Assembly: GCA_029239415.1 (NCBI GenBank)
Contig: JAQZAY010000219.1
Coordinates: 1 to 6,546 of the forward strand
Length of the DNA: 6,546 nt
Source: Pseudomonas sp.
GTDB taxonomy: Bacteria > Pseudomonadota > Gammaproteobacteria > Pseudomonadales > Pseudomonadaceae
Direction: 5' to 3'
Shown here one piece after another: positions 1-5,873 of the stretch. The notes under the pieces are model-generated. The model did not search any database. It was not told where the DNA came from and saw nothing but the letters and a program-made list of their open reading frames with translations. Each line of letters opens with the position of its first letter. Positions within the stretch are counted from its first letter, which is position 1. A program made the translations under genes and the position numbers.

Positions 1-39
1 TTGGTGCTTGGCAAAGGAAATGAACATCGTTGTTGTCAT
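1..39 (-). CDS. Possible 5' end of a leftward gene, cut by the window edge
   Basis: Reading leftward from an ATG at 39 there are 13 open codons (MTTTMFISFAKHQ) up to the edge, with a second in-frame ATG at 27. Only a weak GGA lies a few bases upstream, so the ribosome site is poor. Support comes mainly from context: a leftward extended -10 candidate lies at 152-160, and a gene divergent from the kinase-like gene would be expected in an LPS-core cluster. Thirteen residues are too few to assign a family. The stretch could equally be chance open frame in non-coding DNA. Confidence 0.3.
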   Translation of the reverse strand, partial: MTTTMFISFAKHQ

Positions 40-47
40 AGAGCGTC

Positions 48-146
48 CAAAATATTGCCTGCAACTACCCGCAAGACTCCTCCGTGACCGTCCCTGACCA
101 CCCTTGAGAGATCAACGCCTTCCGAGGGGCGCGCCTCAAAATATTG
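48..146. repeat. Two direct copies of CAAAATATTG, 89 bp apart
   Basis: The 10-mer occurs at 48-57 and again at 137-146, each containing the palindromic core AATATT. The left copy lies just upstream of the possible leftward start at 39; the right copy lies about where a transcript from the 152-160 promoter candidate would begin. This placement would suit a regulator or a nucleoid protein, but two copies of an AT-rich 10-mer can also arise by chance. Confidence 0.4.
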
Positions 147-151
147 GCAAG

Positions 152-160
152 ATTGTAGCA
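152..160 (-). promoter_or_regulatory. Leftward extended -10 promoter candidate (TGCTACAAT)
   Basis: On the minus strand the bases read TGC followed by TACAAT, a 5/6 match to the sigma70 -10 hexamer with the extended TGn motif directly in front. No convincing TTGACA-like -35 box stands 16-18 bases upstream, which extended -10 promoters can tolerate. It would drive transcription toward the left edge and the possible gene starting at 39, with a leader of about 100 bases. Confidence 0.35.
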
Positions 161-233
161 TAGCGGTTTTTTGTGCAGCGAGCCCTGCGATAAGATATCG
201 GCCCCTCCCGTCAAGCCTGGGCTTGGAGCCTTG

Positions 234-866
234 ATGCAAACGCTCGACCATACCGCCTACCTCACGCTGCGCCAAGGTGCTGACGTTCTTGAAGCCGACG
301 GCAAAGGGGATAAAGTTCTGCGCCTGGCCGATGGGACAATGCTGAAGCTGTTTCGTCGCAAACGCTTGCTGACCTCCGCGCTCTGGGCACCATACGCGCA
401 ACGCTTCGCGCAGAACTGCCTGGCCCTGCAGGAGCGCAATGTCGAATGCCCGACCGCGCGCCGGGTCTACCGAATTCCCAGCATCGAGCGCGACGCGGTG
501 CACTACGATCCCTTGCCCGGGCACACACTGCGTCAGCTGCTGGAACGGGACGCGCCTGACGGGCTGCGCGCGAAACTGGGCGAGTTCATTGCCCGCCTGC
601 ACGAGGCGGGGGTCTACTTTCGCTCCGCGCACCTGGGCAACGTGGTCCTGACGCCTGAAAACAACCTGGGGCTGATCGACATCGCGGACCTGCGCATCTA
701 TCGCAAACCCTTGGGCAAGCGCCTGCGCCTGCGCAACTTCAAGCACATGCTGCGCTATCGCCAGGACCGTGAATGGCTGCTCAAGGACAACGCGTTTCGC
801 GAGCACTACCTGCAGCACCAGCACCAGTGCACCGAGCGCGAGCTTATCCTCGCGCTGAGCCGCTAG
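234..866 (+). CDS. Kinase-like 'toluene tolerance' protein, LPS kinase (KdkA/WaaP/InaA) type
   Basis: A 210-residue soluble, basic protein with no signal peptide or membrane segment. It resembles the short Pseudomonas proteins annotated as toluene tolerance proteins and, more distantly, the Kdo/heptose kinases of LPS core (KdkA, WaaP). Visible kinase landmarks: VLRLADGTMLKLF (residues 28-40) with Lys38 as the likely nucleotide-binding lysine; LHEAGVYFRSAHLGNVVL (122-139) at the catalytic-loop position, with Asn136 in place; LIDIADL (147-153), where Asp149 matches the metal-binding Asp. At the spot where KdkA-type enzymes have HAD/HRD, this protein has FRS, so the catalytic Asp is replaced by Ser131. 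The ATG at 234 is chosen because GGAG at 225-228 lies 5 bases upstream; a TTG at 231 is also in frame. It runs toward the glycosyltransferase unit and ends 9 bp from it. Likely role, by inference: envelope/LPS modification, either as an atypical kinase or a non-catalytic fold. Confidence 0.85.
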   Translation: MQTLDHTAYLTLRQGADVLEADGKGDKVLRLADGTMLKLFRRKRLLTSALWAPYAQRFAQNCLALQERNVECPTARRVYRIPSIERDAVHYDPLPGHTLRQLLERDAPDGLRAKLGEFIARLHEAGVYFRSAHLGNVVLTPENNLGLIDIADLRIYRKPLGKRLRLRNFKHMLRYRQDREWLLKDNAFREHYLQHQHQCTERELILALSR

Positions 867-875
867 CCCCGGCGT

Positions 876-2144
876 TCAGCCGATCGCGGCCAGGGGGGCC
901 GTCTCGAAATGACGGCCCGGATCCTCGCCGCGCACCAGGCTCTCGACCAGTTGCGCGGTCTTGTCCAGGCCCTGGAAACCGAACACCAGGTGGTAATCGG
1001 CGAACCCTCGTGCCTGAGCGACCTTGCCCTGGTAGTCATGCTCGACGTCCTGCAACTGGCGAGAAAGCGCCAGCCCATCGCGCACCTGAGGCCCGAAAAA
1101 CAGCGCGTGGGAGAAGACGTCCGCTTCCTCGCCGGCATTCACGTGGATCACTGGCCGCCCGGCCAACCCTGCCTCGATCCCGGCATTGGACATGATGTTG
1201 ACCACCACGCTCGATTGCGCCAGCGCTCCCGCCAGCGAGCAGGCGGTGTCCAGCAGCGCAATGTTGGACAGACTGGCTGCAGCCTCGGTCCAGTATTGCG
1301 CCCTGCTGCGCGGATGGCGCTTGAACAGCACGCGGTAGTGCGGATGCGCCTCGGCCCAGTCCCGCAACAGCTGGTAGGTCTTGAGGTAGCCAGGTTCCTT
1401 TTCCCGGTCCGGACCGACGCCCAGGACCAGCAAGGTTTTCAGCTCGGGATCGGCGGGCGGCAGGTTGTAGGCCTCATCGACCAGGTAAGACCCCACCAGC
1501 ACGGCCGTCGACTCGCCAAAGCGCAGGTCGCGCGCCTGCAAGGCAACCAGCGAGCTGCGGCCGAACAAGGCGTAGTAGTCGTAGTCGTTCATCGCCAGGC
1601 GGCGCGAGGTGTCCAGCGTCGCGGAATGCGCCAGCTGCAGCAGGCGAGCGTCACGAGCCGCCAGGGCCAGGCGCAGGAACGGCGCATGAAGACTGCCATT
1701 GCGCTCGTTGATCAACACCTGCGGTTGATACTGCTGCACCAGCCATTGCGCGTGGGCGGCATACGCCAGGTAACGCAATGGCACAGGCTGTGGCGGCGCG
1801 AGCAGCAGGCGGCCGGCACAGGCATCGGACGGCGAGCGCAAGGCCGCTTCCGTCAAGTGCAAGCCGCGCGCGCGCACGGCATCGATCAGGATGTTCTTGC
1901 GCTGCAGCGCCATGGACTTGGGCGCCGAATGCAGCAGCAGTACCTTGCAAGGGGTAGAGGTGACCGTGCGACCCATGGATGCCTTGGCCCGCAGGCCCAG
2001 CGCCAGGTCGACCAGCATGTCGCGGGCCATGCGCAGCAGGCTGCCGGCCCGGCCATGCCGCTCACGCAGCAGTTTCCAGCGATACCGATCCAGGTCACGC
2101 GCCTTTTCTGTCCAGCTTTGCTGCCCGCAGCCCAAGTCACTCAC
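876..2144 (-). CDS. Uncharacterised protein with GT-B-like C-terminal half, probable glycan transferase
   Basis: A 422-residue protein, probably cytoplasmic, with no clear membrane helix. I do not recognise a named family. The N-terminal 60 residues are basic and charged (WTEKARDLDRYRWKLLRERH). KVLLLHSAP (67-75) looks like the first strand of a nucleotide-sugar-type Rossmann fold. In the C-terminal half, TLLVLGVGPDREKE (237-250), YRVLFKRHPRSR (270-281) and the NIMSNAGIEAGLAGRPVIHVN stretch (316-336) follow the strand, R-x-HP, S/E-x-G-x-P pattern of GT-B enzymes and of CDP-glycerol/capsule-type transferases. The start is a GTG at 2144 whose GTGA overlaps the stop of the glycosyltransferase gene by 4 bp; no Shine-Dalgarno site is visible, so translational coupling is likely. 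The frame stays open a further 47 codons upstream, but that lies inside the upstream gene. Last gene of the three-gene unit; the product most likely acts on the same surface glycan. Confidence 0.8.
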   Translation of the reverse strand: MSDLGCGQQSWTEKARDLDRYRWKLLRERHGRAGSLLRMARDMLVDLALGLRAKASMGRTVTSTPCKVLLLHSAPKSMALQRKNILIDAVRARGLHLTEAALRSPSDACAGRLLLAPPQPVPLRYLAYAAHAQWLVQQYQPQVLINERNGSLHAPFLRLALAARDARLLQLAHSATLDTSRRLAMNDYDYYALFGRSSLVALQARDLRFGESTAVLVGSYLVDEAYNLPPADPELKTLLVLGVGPDREKEPGYLKTYQLLRDWAEAHPHYRVLFKRHPRSRAQYWTEAAASLSNIALLDTACSLAGALAQSSVVVNIMSNAGIEAGLAGRPVIHVNAGEEADVFSHALFFGPQVRDGLALSRQLQDVEHDYQGKVAQARGFADYHLVFGFQGLDKTAQLVESLVRGEDPGRHFETAPLAAIG

Positions 2145-3037
2145 TTGAATAGCAACCGGATGGCTTTGCGGGTGTAGGACCAGCGCGTGATGGATCGGGG
2201 ATCGGCGCGCAGCGCCTGTGCGTAGAAGGCTTTTGCATTGGCATGGTCGCCAGCGCTGTAGCAGTCCCGGAACAACGACAGGCACCGCTGGGCAAGGAAT
2301 GCCTTGCGCAGGTCCTGCAGGCTGTCTGGCATGCGCGCCGCAGAGAACACTTCATCGACCATGCCGAGGCCGGCTGCCAGGCTTTGCTTGAGGTCATGCC
2401 GCATGCTGTCGCCGTGCTTGTAGATCAGCGCCAACGGTTGGTCGAGCACGCTGCAGGGGAAGCGTGCCAGTACCTGGGCAAAGACGGGGATGTCCTCGAC
2501 ATTGCGCAGGTGCTCAGGGTAGTTGCCCGGCGCAAAGACTTCCCGGTGCATCGCGCAGGCGCCATTGGACAGCGAGACGGTCTTGTCCAGCAGGTAACCC
2601 CGCACTCGCCCGCGCGCAGTCGCTGGCAGTGGCTTGATGCGGTGCAGGGTCCGCGTGCCATTCTCGAACACCGACCAGTGGCCGCCGATGATCAGGCGGC
2701 TGTCTGGATGCGTGTCGATGTGCTGGCTCAGGGCGGCCAGCGCCCCGGGCGCCATTTCATCATCGGCATCGAGAAAGATCAGGTACTGACCCACTGCCTC
2801 GACGATGCCCCGGTTACGCACCGAGGACAGCCCGCCGTTGGCCTTGCGCAGGGCGCGGAAACGGCCCGGGTGCTGGCCTTGGAGCGACTCCAGGACCTGC
2901 GGGGTCGCATCGGTCGAGCCGTCGTCGATGACCAGCAGCTCGGCGCGCCCCTCACCCAGTTGCGCGAGCACCGATTCGACGGCGCGCGGCAGGGTCCTGG
3001 CGTAGTTGTAGGCAGGAATGACGACGCTGATCTTCAT
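2141..3037 (-). CDS. Family 2 glycosyltransferase
   Basis: A 298-residue GT-A fold enzyme that would transfer a sugar from a nucleotide-sugar donor onto a growing surface glycan at the inner face of the membrane. Motifs in order: ISVVIPAYN (3-11), the donor-binding strand; LLVIDDGSTD (34-43); NGGLSSVRNRG (67-77); FLDADDE (88-94), holding the metal-binding DxD; NVEDIP (179-184), the likely catalytic-base region; KHGDSMRHD (207-215). No membrane helix is seen. The C-terminal 50 residues (DLRKAF to LRADP) look helical and TPR-like. The ATG at 3037 lies one base after the carbamoyltransferase stop, but AGGAG (3058-3054) is 16 bases from it and only 7 from an in-frame TTG at 3046, which would give MTEMKIS and overlap the upstream gene by 8 bases. 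Acceptor and sugar cannot be read from sequence; LPS outer core is the best guess from context. Confidence 0.93.
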   Translation of the reverse strand: MKISVVIPAYNYARTLPRAVESVLAQLGEGRAELLVIDDGSTDATPQVLESLQGQHPGRFRALRKANGGLSSVRNRGIVEAVGQYLIFLDADDEMAPGALAALSQHIDTHPDSRLIIGGHWSVFENGTRTLHRIKPLPATARGRVRGYLLDKTVSLSNGACAMHREVFAPGNYPEHLRNVEDIPVFAQVLARFPCSVLDQPLALIYKHGDSMRHDLKQSLAAGLGMVDEVFSAARMPDSLQDLRKAFLAQRCLSLFRDCYSAGDHANAKAFYAQALRADPRSITRWSYTRKAIRLLFK

Positions 3038-3038
3038 T

Positions 3039-4793
3039 TCAGTCAAGCGAGCACTCCTGCGCGCCCTCTTTGACCACCAGGATATCTTCCATGATCAGGT
3101 ACTGCAGGTCGGAGCCGAAGAACATGTTCAACGCGTCGGTGGGCGAGCAGATCATCGGCTCGCCACGGCGGTTGAGCGACGTGTTGAGCGAGACGCCGTT
3201 GCCCGTGAGGTCTTCAAGGGCCTTCATCATGTCGTAGTAGCGCGGGTTGTATTCGCGCTTGAGCACCTGGGCGCGCGAGGTGCCGTCCTCGTGGACGACT
3301 TCCGGGACGCGGGTCTTCCACTCCTCGGCGACCTCGAAGGTGAAGGTCATGAACGGCGCCGGGTGATCGATCTTGATCATCTGCGGCGCGACGGTATCGA
3401 GCATCGAAGGGCAGAACGGCCTCCAGCGCTCGCGGAACTTGATCTGGTGGTTGATGCGGTCGGCAACGCCCGGCACGCTCGGGCAGCCGATGATGGAACG
3501 GCCGCCCAGCGCGCGCGGACCGAACTCCATGCGGCCCTGGAACCAGGCCACCGGATTGCCCTCTACCATGATCCTGGCGATCTGCTGCGGCATGTTGTCG
3601 AGCCTGCGCCACTTCGGCTGGCTCGGATGGCGCGCGCAGGCGGCGATGACATCCTCGTTGGAGTAGGCAGGGCCAAGGTAGACGTGCTCCATCTTCTCGA
3701 CCGGCACGCCGCGGGCATGCGACACGTACGCCGCCGCGCCCACCGCGGTGCCGGCATCGCCGGAAGCCGGCTGGACGAACAGCTCCTTGAGGTCGGGACG
3801 GGCGATGATCTTCTGGTTGAGCTTGACGTTGAGCGCGCAGCCGCCGGCGAAGGCCAGCTTGCCGGTTTCGCGCAGGACGTCGCCCAGGTAGTGGTCGATC
3901 ATCTGCAGGGCGAGCTTTTCGAATAGTGCCTGCATGCTCGCCGCGTAATGGATGTACGGCTCGTCGGCGATGTCGCCTTCGCGCTTGGGGCCCAGCCATT
4001 CGATCAGCTTGGGCGAGAAGTAGAAGCCCTTGCCCTTCTCCTTGTAGCGGCGCAGGCCGATGACGTTGGCGTAGTCGGTGTTGATCACCAGTTCGCCGTT
4101 TTCAAAGCTGGCCAGGCGCGAGAAGTCGTACTTGCTGGCGTCGCCATAGGGCGCCATGCCCATGACCTTGAACTCGCCGTCGAGCATCTCGAAGCCCAGG
4201 AACTCGGTGATCGCGCCGTAGAGGCCGCCGAGCGAATCCGGATCGAAGAACTCCTTGATCTTGTGGATCTTGCCGTTTTCGCCATAGCCGAAGAAGGTGG
4301 TGGCGTACTCGCCCTTGCCGTCGATGCCCAGGATCGCGGTCTTTTCCTTGAATCCCGAGCAATGGTAGGCGCTGGAGGCGTGGGCCAGGTGATGCTCGAC
4401 AGGTTCGATCTTGACCTTCTTGGGGTCGAAGCCCAGCTGTTCCAGGCACCAGACGATCTTCTTGCGGTAGCGCTTGTAGCGCCGGTTGCCCATCAGGATC
4501 GCGTCAAGGGCGCGGTCCGGGGCGTACCAATAGCGCTTGGCATAGTGCCAGCGAGCCTTGCCGAACAGGCTGATCGGCGCAAAGGGAATGGCCACCACGT
4601 CGACATCCGACGGCTTGATGCCGGCCTGTTCCAGGCAGAACTTCGCTGACTCGTAGGGCATGCGGTTCTTCGCGTGCTTGTCACGCACGAAGCGCTCTTC
4701 TTCAGCGGCGGCAATCAGCTTGCCGTCGATGTACAGGGCCGCGGAAGGATCATGGCTGAGGGCGCCGGACAGGCCAAGAATCGTCAATGCCAA
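3039..4793 (-). CDS. O-carbamoyltransferase of the NodU/CmcH/TobZ family, probably acting on LPS core
   Basis: A 584-residue cytoplasmic enzyme. Family members make carbamoyl-adenylate from carbamoyl phosphate and ATP and pass the carbamoyl group to a hydroxyl of a sugar or antibiotic. The N-terminal Kae1-like domain shows LTILGLSGALSHDPSAAL (3-20), the metal-binding HHLAH (134-138), GIDGKGEY (156-163), FKVMGMAPYGD (208-218), GGCALN (317-322) and SGDAGTAVG (344-352). The C-terminal YrdC-like domain shows RMEFGPRALGGRSI (421-434), FRERWRPFCPS (453-463) and SLNTSLNRRGEP (535-546). All key blocks appear intact. Start choice: the TTG at 4793 gives the (M)ALTILGLSG N-terminus I recall for Pseudomonas homologues and has AGAGG 9 bases upstream; an in-frame ATG at 4811 would add MKRLDP (590 aa) but has a poor ribosome site. 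First gene of the three-gene unit. In P. aeruginosa a homologue in the core cluster is thought to carbamoylate a core heptose (called WapO, from memory); that role here is inference. Confidence 0.95.
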   Translation of the reverse strand: MALTILGLSGALSHDPSAALYIDGKLIAAAEEERFVRDKHAKNRMPYESAKFCLEQAGIKPSDVDVVAIPFAPISLFGKARWHYAKRYWYAPDRALDAILMGNRRYKRYRKKIVWCLEQLGFDPKKVKIEPVEHHLAHASSAYHCSGFKEKTAILGIDGKGEYATTFFGYGENGKIHKIKEFFDPDSLGGLYGAITEFLGFEMLDGEFKVMGMAPYGDASKYDFSRLASFENGELVINTDYANVIGLRRYKEKGKGFYFSPKLIEWLGPKREGDIADEPYIHYAASMQALFEKLALQMIDHYLGDVLRETGKLAFAGGCALNVKLNQKIIARPDLKELFVQPASGDAGTAVGAAAYVSHARGVPVEKMEHVYLGPAYSNEDVIAACARHPSQPKWRRLDNMPQQIARIMVEGNPVAWFQGRMEFGPRALGGRSIIGCPSVPGVADRINHQIKFRERWRPFCPSMLDTVAPQMIKIDHPAPFMTFTFEVAEEWKTRVPEVVHEDGTSRAQVLKREYNPRYYDMMKALEDLTGNGVSLNTSLNRRGEPMICSPTDALNMFFGSDLQYLIMEDILVVKEGAQECSLD

Positions 4794-4862
4794 GGGGTCT
4801 AGCCTCTTCATTCTTTGAAAATGCGCCTCGACCGCGTCGGCGGGAGGCAGCGAAAGAGCGGG

Positions 4863-4868
4863 ATTATA
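4863..4868 (-). promoter_or_regulatory. Perfect -10 hexamer (TATAAT) for the carbamoyltransferase unit
   Basis: The minus strand reads TATAAT in the 100-bp gap between rlmJ and the carbamoyltransferase, within TTTGCGTTATAAT. No TTGACA-like box lies 16-18 bases upstream; those bases fall inside the GC-rich hairpin after rlmJ. A transcript would start near 4856 and have a leader of about 45-65 bases. Plausible because the three downstream genes need a promoter, but without a -35 it may need an activator or be weak. Confidence 0.45.
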
Positions 4869-4877
4869 ACGCAAAGC

Positions 4878-4907
4878 GGGGCCGGCGGGATCGCAGGCAC
4901 CGGCCCC
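4878..4907 (-). terminator. Hairpin just after rlmJ, weak terminator candidate
   Basis: GGGGCCGG (4878-4885) and CCGGCCCC (4900-4907) can form an 8-bp all-GC stem with a 14-base loop, starting 5 bases past the rlmJ stop. On the minus strand it is followed by GCTTTGCGTT, so the U-run is short and termination may be partial, letting some rlmJ transcript continue into the carbamoyltransferase unit. Confidence 0.45.
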
Positions 4908-4912
4908 TTCCC

Positions 4913-5749
4913 CTACTCCGCGATCAACCAGTCCATCCGCCAGCTGCCCCTGGTCTGGGCGAGCACCTGGGACAGCCATGGCAGCAGTTCGCGCAGTTCC
5001 TCCTCCAGCCCCCACGGCGGGTTGGCGATGGCCAGGCCCGAGCCGTTCAGGCCTTGCGGGCTGTCCTGCGGATGCACGTACAGCTCGACCCGCAGCAGCT
5101 TCGGCGCGCCGGTACTGGTCAGGTCCTGGTAGAACCGCACCAGCTGGCGCTGGTCCTTGATCGGATACCAGATGGCCGCCACCGTCTGGCGCATGCGACC
5201 AATGGCCTCTTTCATCGACTGGGTGCAACGCTTGAGTTCGTCGGCCTGCTCGAAGGGCGGGTCGACCAGCATCACGGCGCGCTTTTCCTGCACGGGCAGC
5301 AGTGCCCGGGGCACATGCCAGCCTTCGCCCAGATGGACCGTCACCCGCGGGTCCTTCTTCATGTTTTCCTTGAGCAGGCGCCCGTCCTCGGGGTGCTTCT
5401 CGTTGAGCTGCACCCGGTCCTGCTGGCGCATCAGGCGCCGTGCCAGCTCCGGCGAGCCCGGGTAGTAACGCAGCTCGCCATCGGGGTTCAGGCGCTGGAT
5501 GACGCGCAGGTAGTCGGCGGTGACGGCCGGCAGGTCGTCGCGTCCCCAGAGGCGGGCGATGCCTTCGAGGTACTCGCCGGTGCGGCTCGCCTGGTCGCCC
5601 TGCAAGTCGTACAAGCCCAACCCGGCATGGGTGTCGAGATAGGCGAAGGGCTGCTCCTTGCGTGACATCAGCGCGATCAGCCGGGTCAGGACAAGGTGTT
5701 TGAAGACGTCGGCATGGTTGCCGGCGTGGAAGGCGTGACGATAGTTCAT
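4913..5749 (-). CDS. rlmJ: 23S rRNA (adenine-2030 N6)-methyltransferase RlmJ
   Basis: A 278-residue SAM-dependent methyltransferase that modifies A2030 of 23S rRNA; the E. coli enzyme is 280 aa and aligns end to end from memory. Landmarks: NYRHAFHAGNHADVFKH (2-18), the conserved N-terminal block; YLDTHAGLGLYDL (37-49), the SAM-binding strand and loop; RTGEYLEGIARLW (56-68); RYYPGSPELARRL (94-106); LVDPPFE (161-167), the D/N-PP-F/Y catalytic motif with Asp163; IWYPIKD (193-199); and a second NPPW (243-246) near the C-terminus. The ATG at 5749 is chosen because AGGAG (5758-5754) is 5 bases upstream and it gives the family N-terminus; the frame is open 13 codons further but without a ribosome site. 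A housekeeping gene with its own promoter candidate between the putP terminator and the start. No defect seen. Confidence 0.97.
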   Translation of the reverse strand: MNYRHAFHAGNHADVFKHLVLTRLIALMSRKEQPFAYLDTHAGLGLYDLQGDQASRTGEYLEGIARLWGRDDLPAVTADYLRVIQRLNPDGELRYYPGSPELARRLMRQQDRVQLNEKHPEDGRLLKENMKKDPRVTVHLGEGWHVPRALLPVQEKRAVMLVDPPFEQADELKRCTQSMKEAIGRMRQTVAAIWYPIKDQRQLVRFYQDLTSTGAPKLLRVELYVHPQDSPQGLNGSGLAIANPPWGLEEELRELLPWLSQVLAQTRGSWRMDWLIAE

Positions 5750-5752
5750 GGC

Positions 5753-5775
5753 AACTCCTGCAAGGCCGAGGAGTT
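5753..5775 (-). promoter_or_regulatory. Inverted repeat covering the rlmJ Shine-Dalgarno
   Basis: AACTCCT (5753-5759) and AGGAGTT (5769-5775) are exact 7-bp inverted copies separated by 9 bases. On the minus strand the arm nearer the gene is the AGGAGTT that holds the rlmJ ribosome site. In an mRNA that starts upstream of 5775 the two arms could pair and hide that site; an mRNA from the candidate rlmJ promoter, starting near 5765, would lack the first arm. Confidence 0.45.
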
Positions 5776-5800
5776 TACCCTGTCGCATCGCGTCCGTCAG
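5772..5800 (-). promoter_or_regulatory. Sigma70-like promoter candidate for rlmJ
   Basis: Minus strand: CTGACG (5800-5795, 4/6 match to TTGACA), a 17-base spacer, then TAAACT (5777-5772, 4/6 match to TATAAT). The start would be near 5765, giving a leader of about 16 bases that still holds the AGGAG. It lies between the putP terminator and rlmJ, where a promoter is expected. Confidence 0.5.
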
Positions 5801-5810
5801 GTGACGCCGC

Positions 5811-5853
5811 CAAAACGACGACGGCCCGCGCCTCCAGGAGGCGCGGGCCGTCG
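5811..5853 (-). terminator. Rho-independent terminator after putP
   Basis: A 16-bp perfect GC-rich stem (5819-5834 with 5838-5853) and a 3-base loop start about 20 bases past the putP stop. On the minus strand the stem is followed by TCGTTTTGG, giving a short run of four U. The stem is very stable and the position fits termination of putP; no U-run follows on the plus strand. Confidence 0.75.
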
Positions 5854-5873
5854 CGACAAGGCTTCAGGAGCCC

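Larger units (their letters stand above)
40..233. other. Intergenic region, likely divergent promoter region
   Basis: About 190 bases without a convincing gene. It is richer in A and T than the flanking coding DNA, holds two copies of CAAAATATTG, a leftward extended -10 candidate, and a TAAGAT/GATAAG stretch around 189-198 that could serve a rightward promoter for the kinase-like gene, although no good -35 box stands in front of it. A 25-codon rightward frame from the ATG at 20 has an AGGAAATG context but no other support. Confidence 0.5.

Noticed and set aside
20..97. 25-codon rightward frame preceded by AAAGGAAATG
   Set aside because: Only a short chance frame with one ribosome-site-like feature; no second line of evidence.
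104..115. TTGAGAGATCAA as an Anr/Fnr box
   Set aside because: The half-sites are 2 bases too close for TTGAT-N4-ATCAA and the left half is imperfect.
36..824. 262-codon leftward frame antisense to the kinase-like gene
   Set aside because: Shadow of a gene with kinase landmarks and a good ribosome site on the plus strand.
887..901. CGGCC/GGCCG hairpin near the convergent gene ends as a bidirectional terminator
   Set aside because: Only 5 bp of stem, inside the 3' end of the coding sequence, and no T-run on either side.
909..2177. Long rightward open frame (422 codons) antisense to the GT-B-like gene
   Set aside because: It mirrors the real gene in a GC-rich genome, is rich in Gln/Arg/Val of the type produced by reversed codons, and has no ribosome site or recognisable motif.
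3018..3926. 302-codon rightward frame antisense to the carbamoyltransferase
   Set aside because: The opposite strand encodes an unmistakable conserved enzyme; the composition (many Val, Asp, Arg, His) is typical of a shadow frame.
4812..5228. Upstream extension of the carbamoyltransferase frame over rlmJ
   Set aside because: The extra 139 residues are low-complexity Gly/Ala/Arg text overlapping rlmJ; the family N-terminus starts at about 4793-4811.
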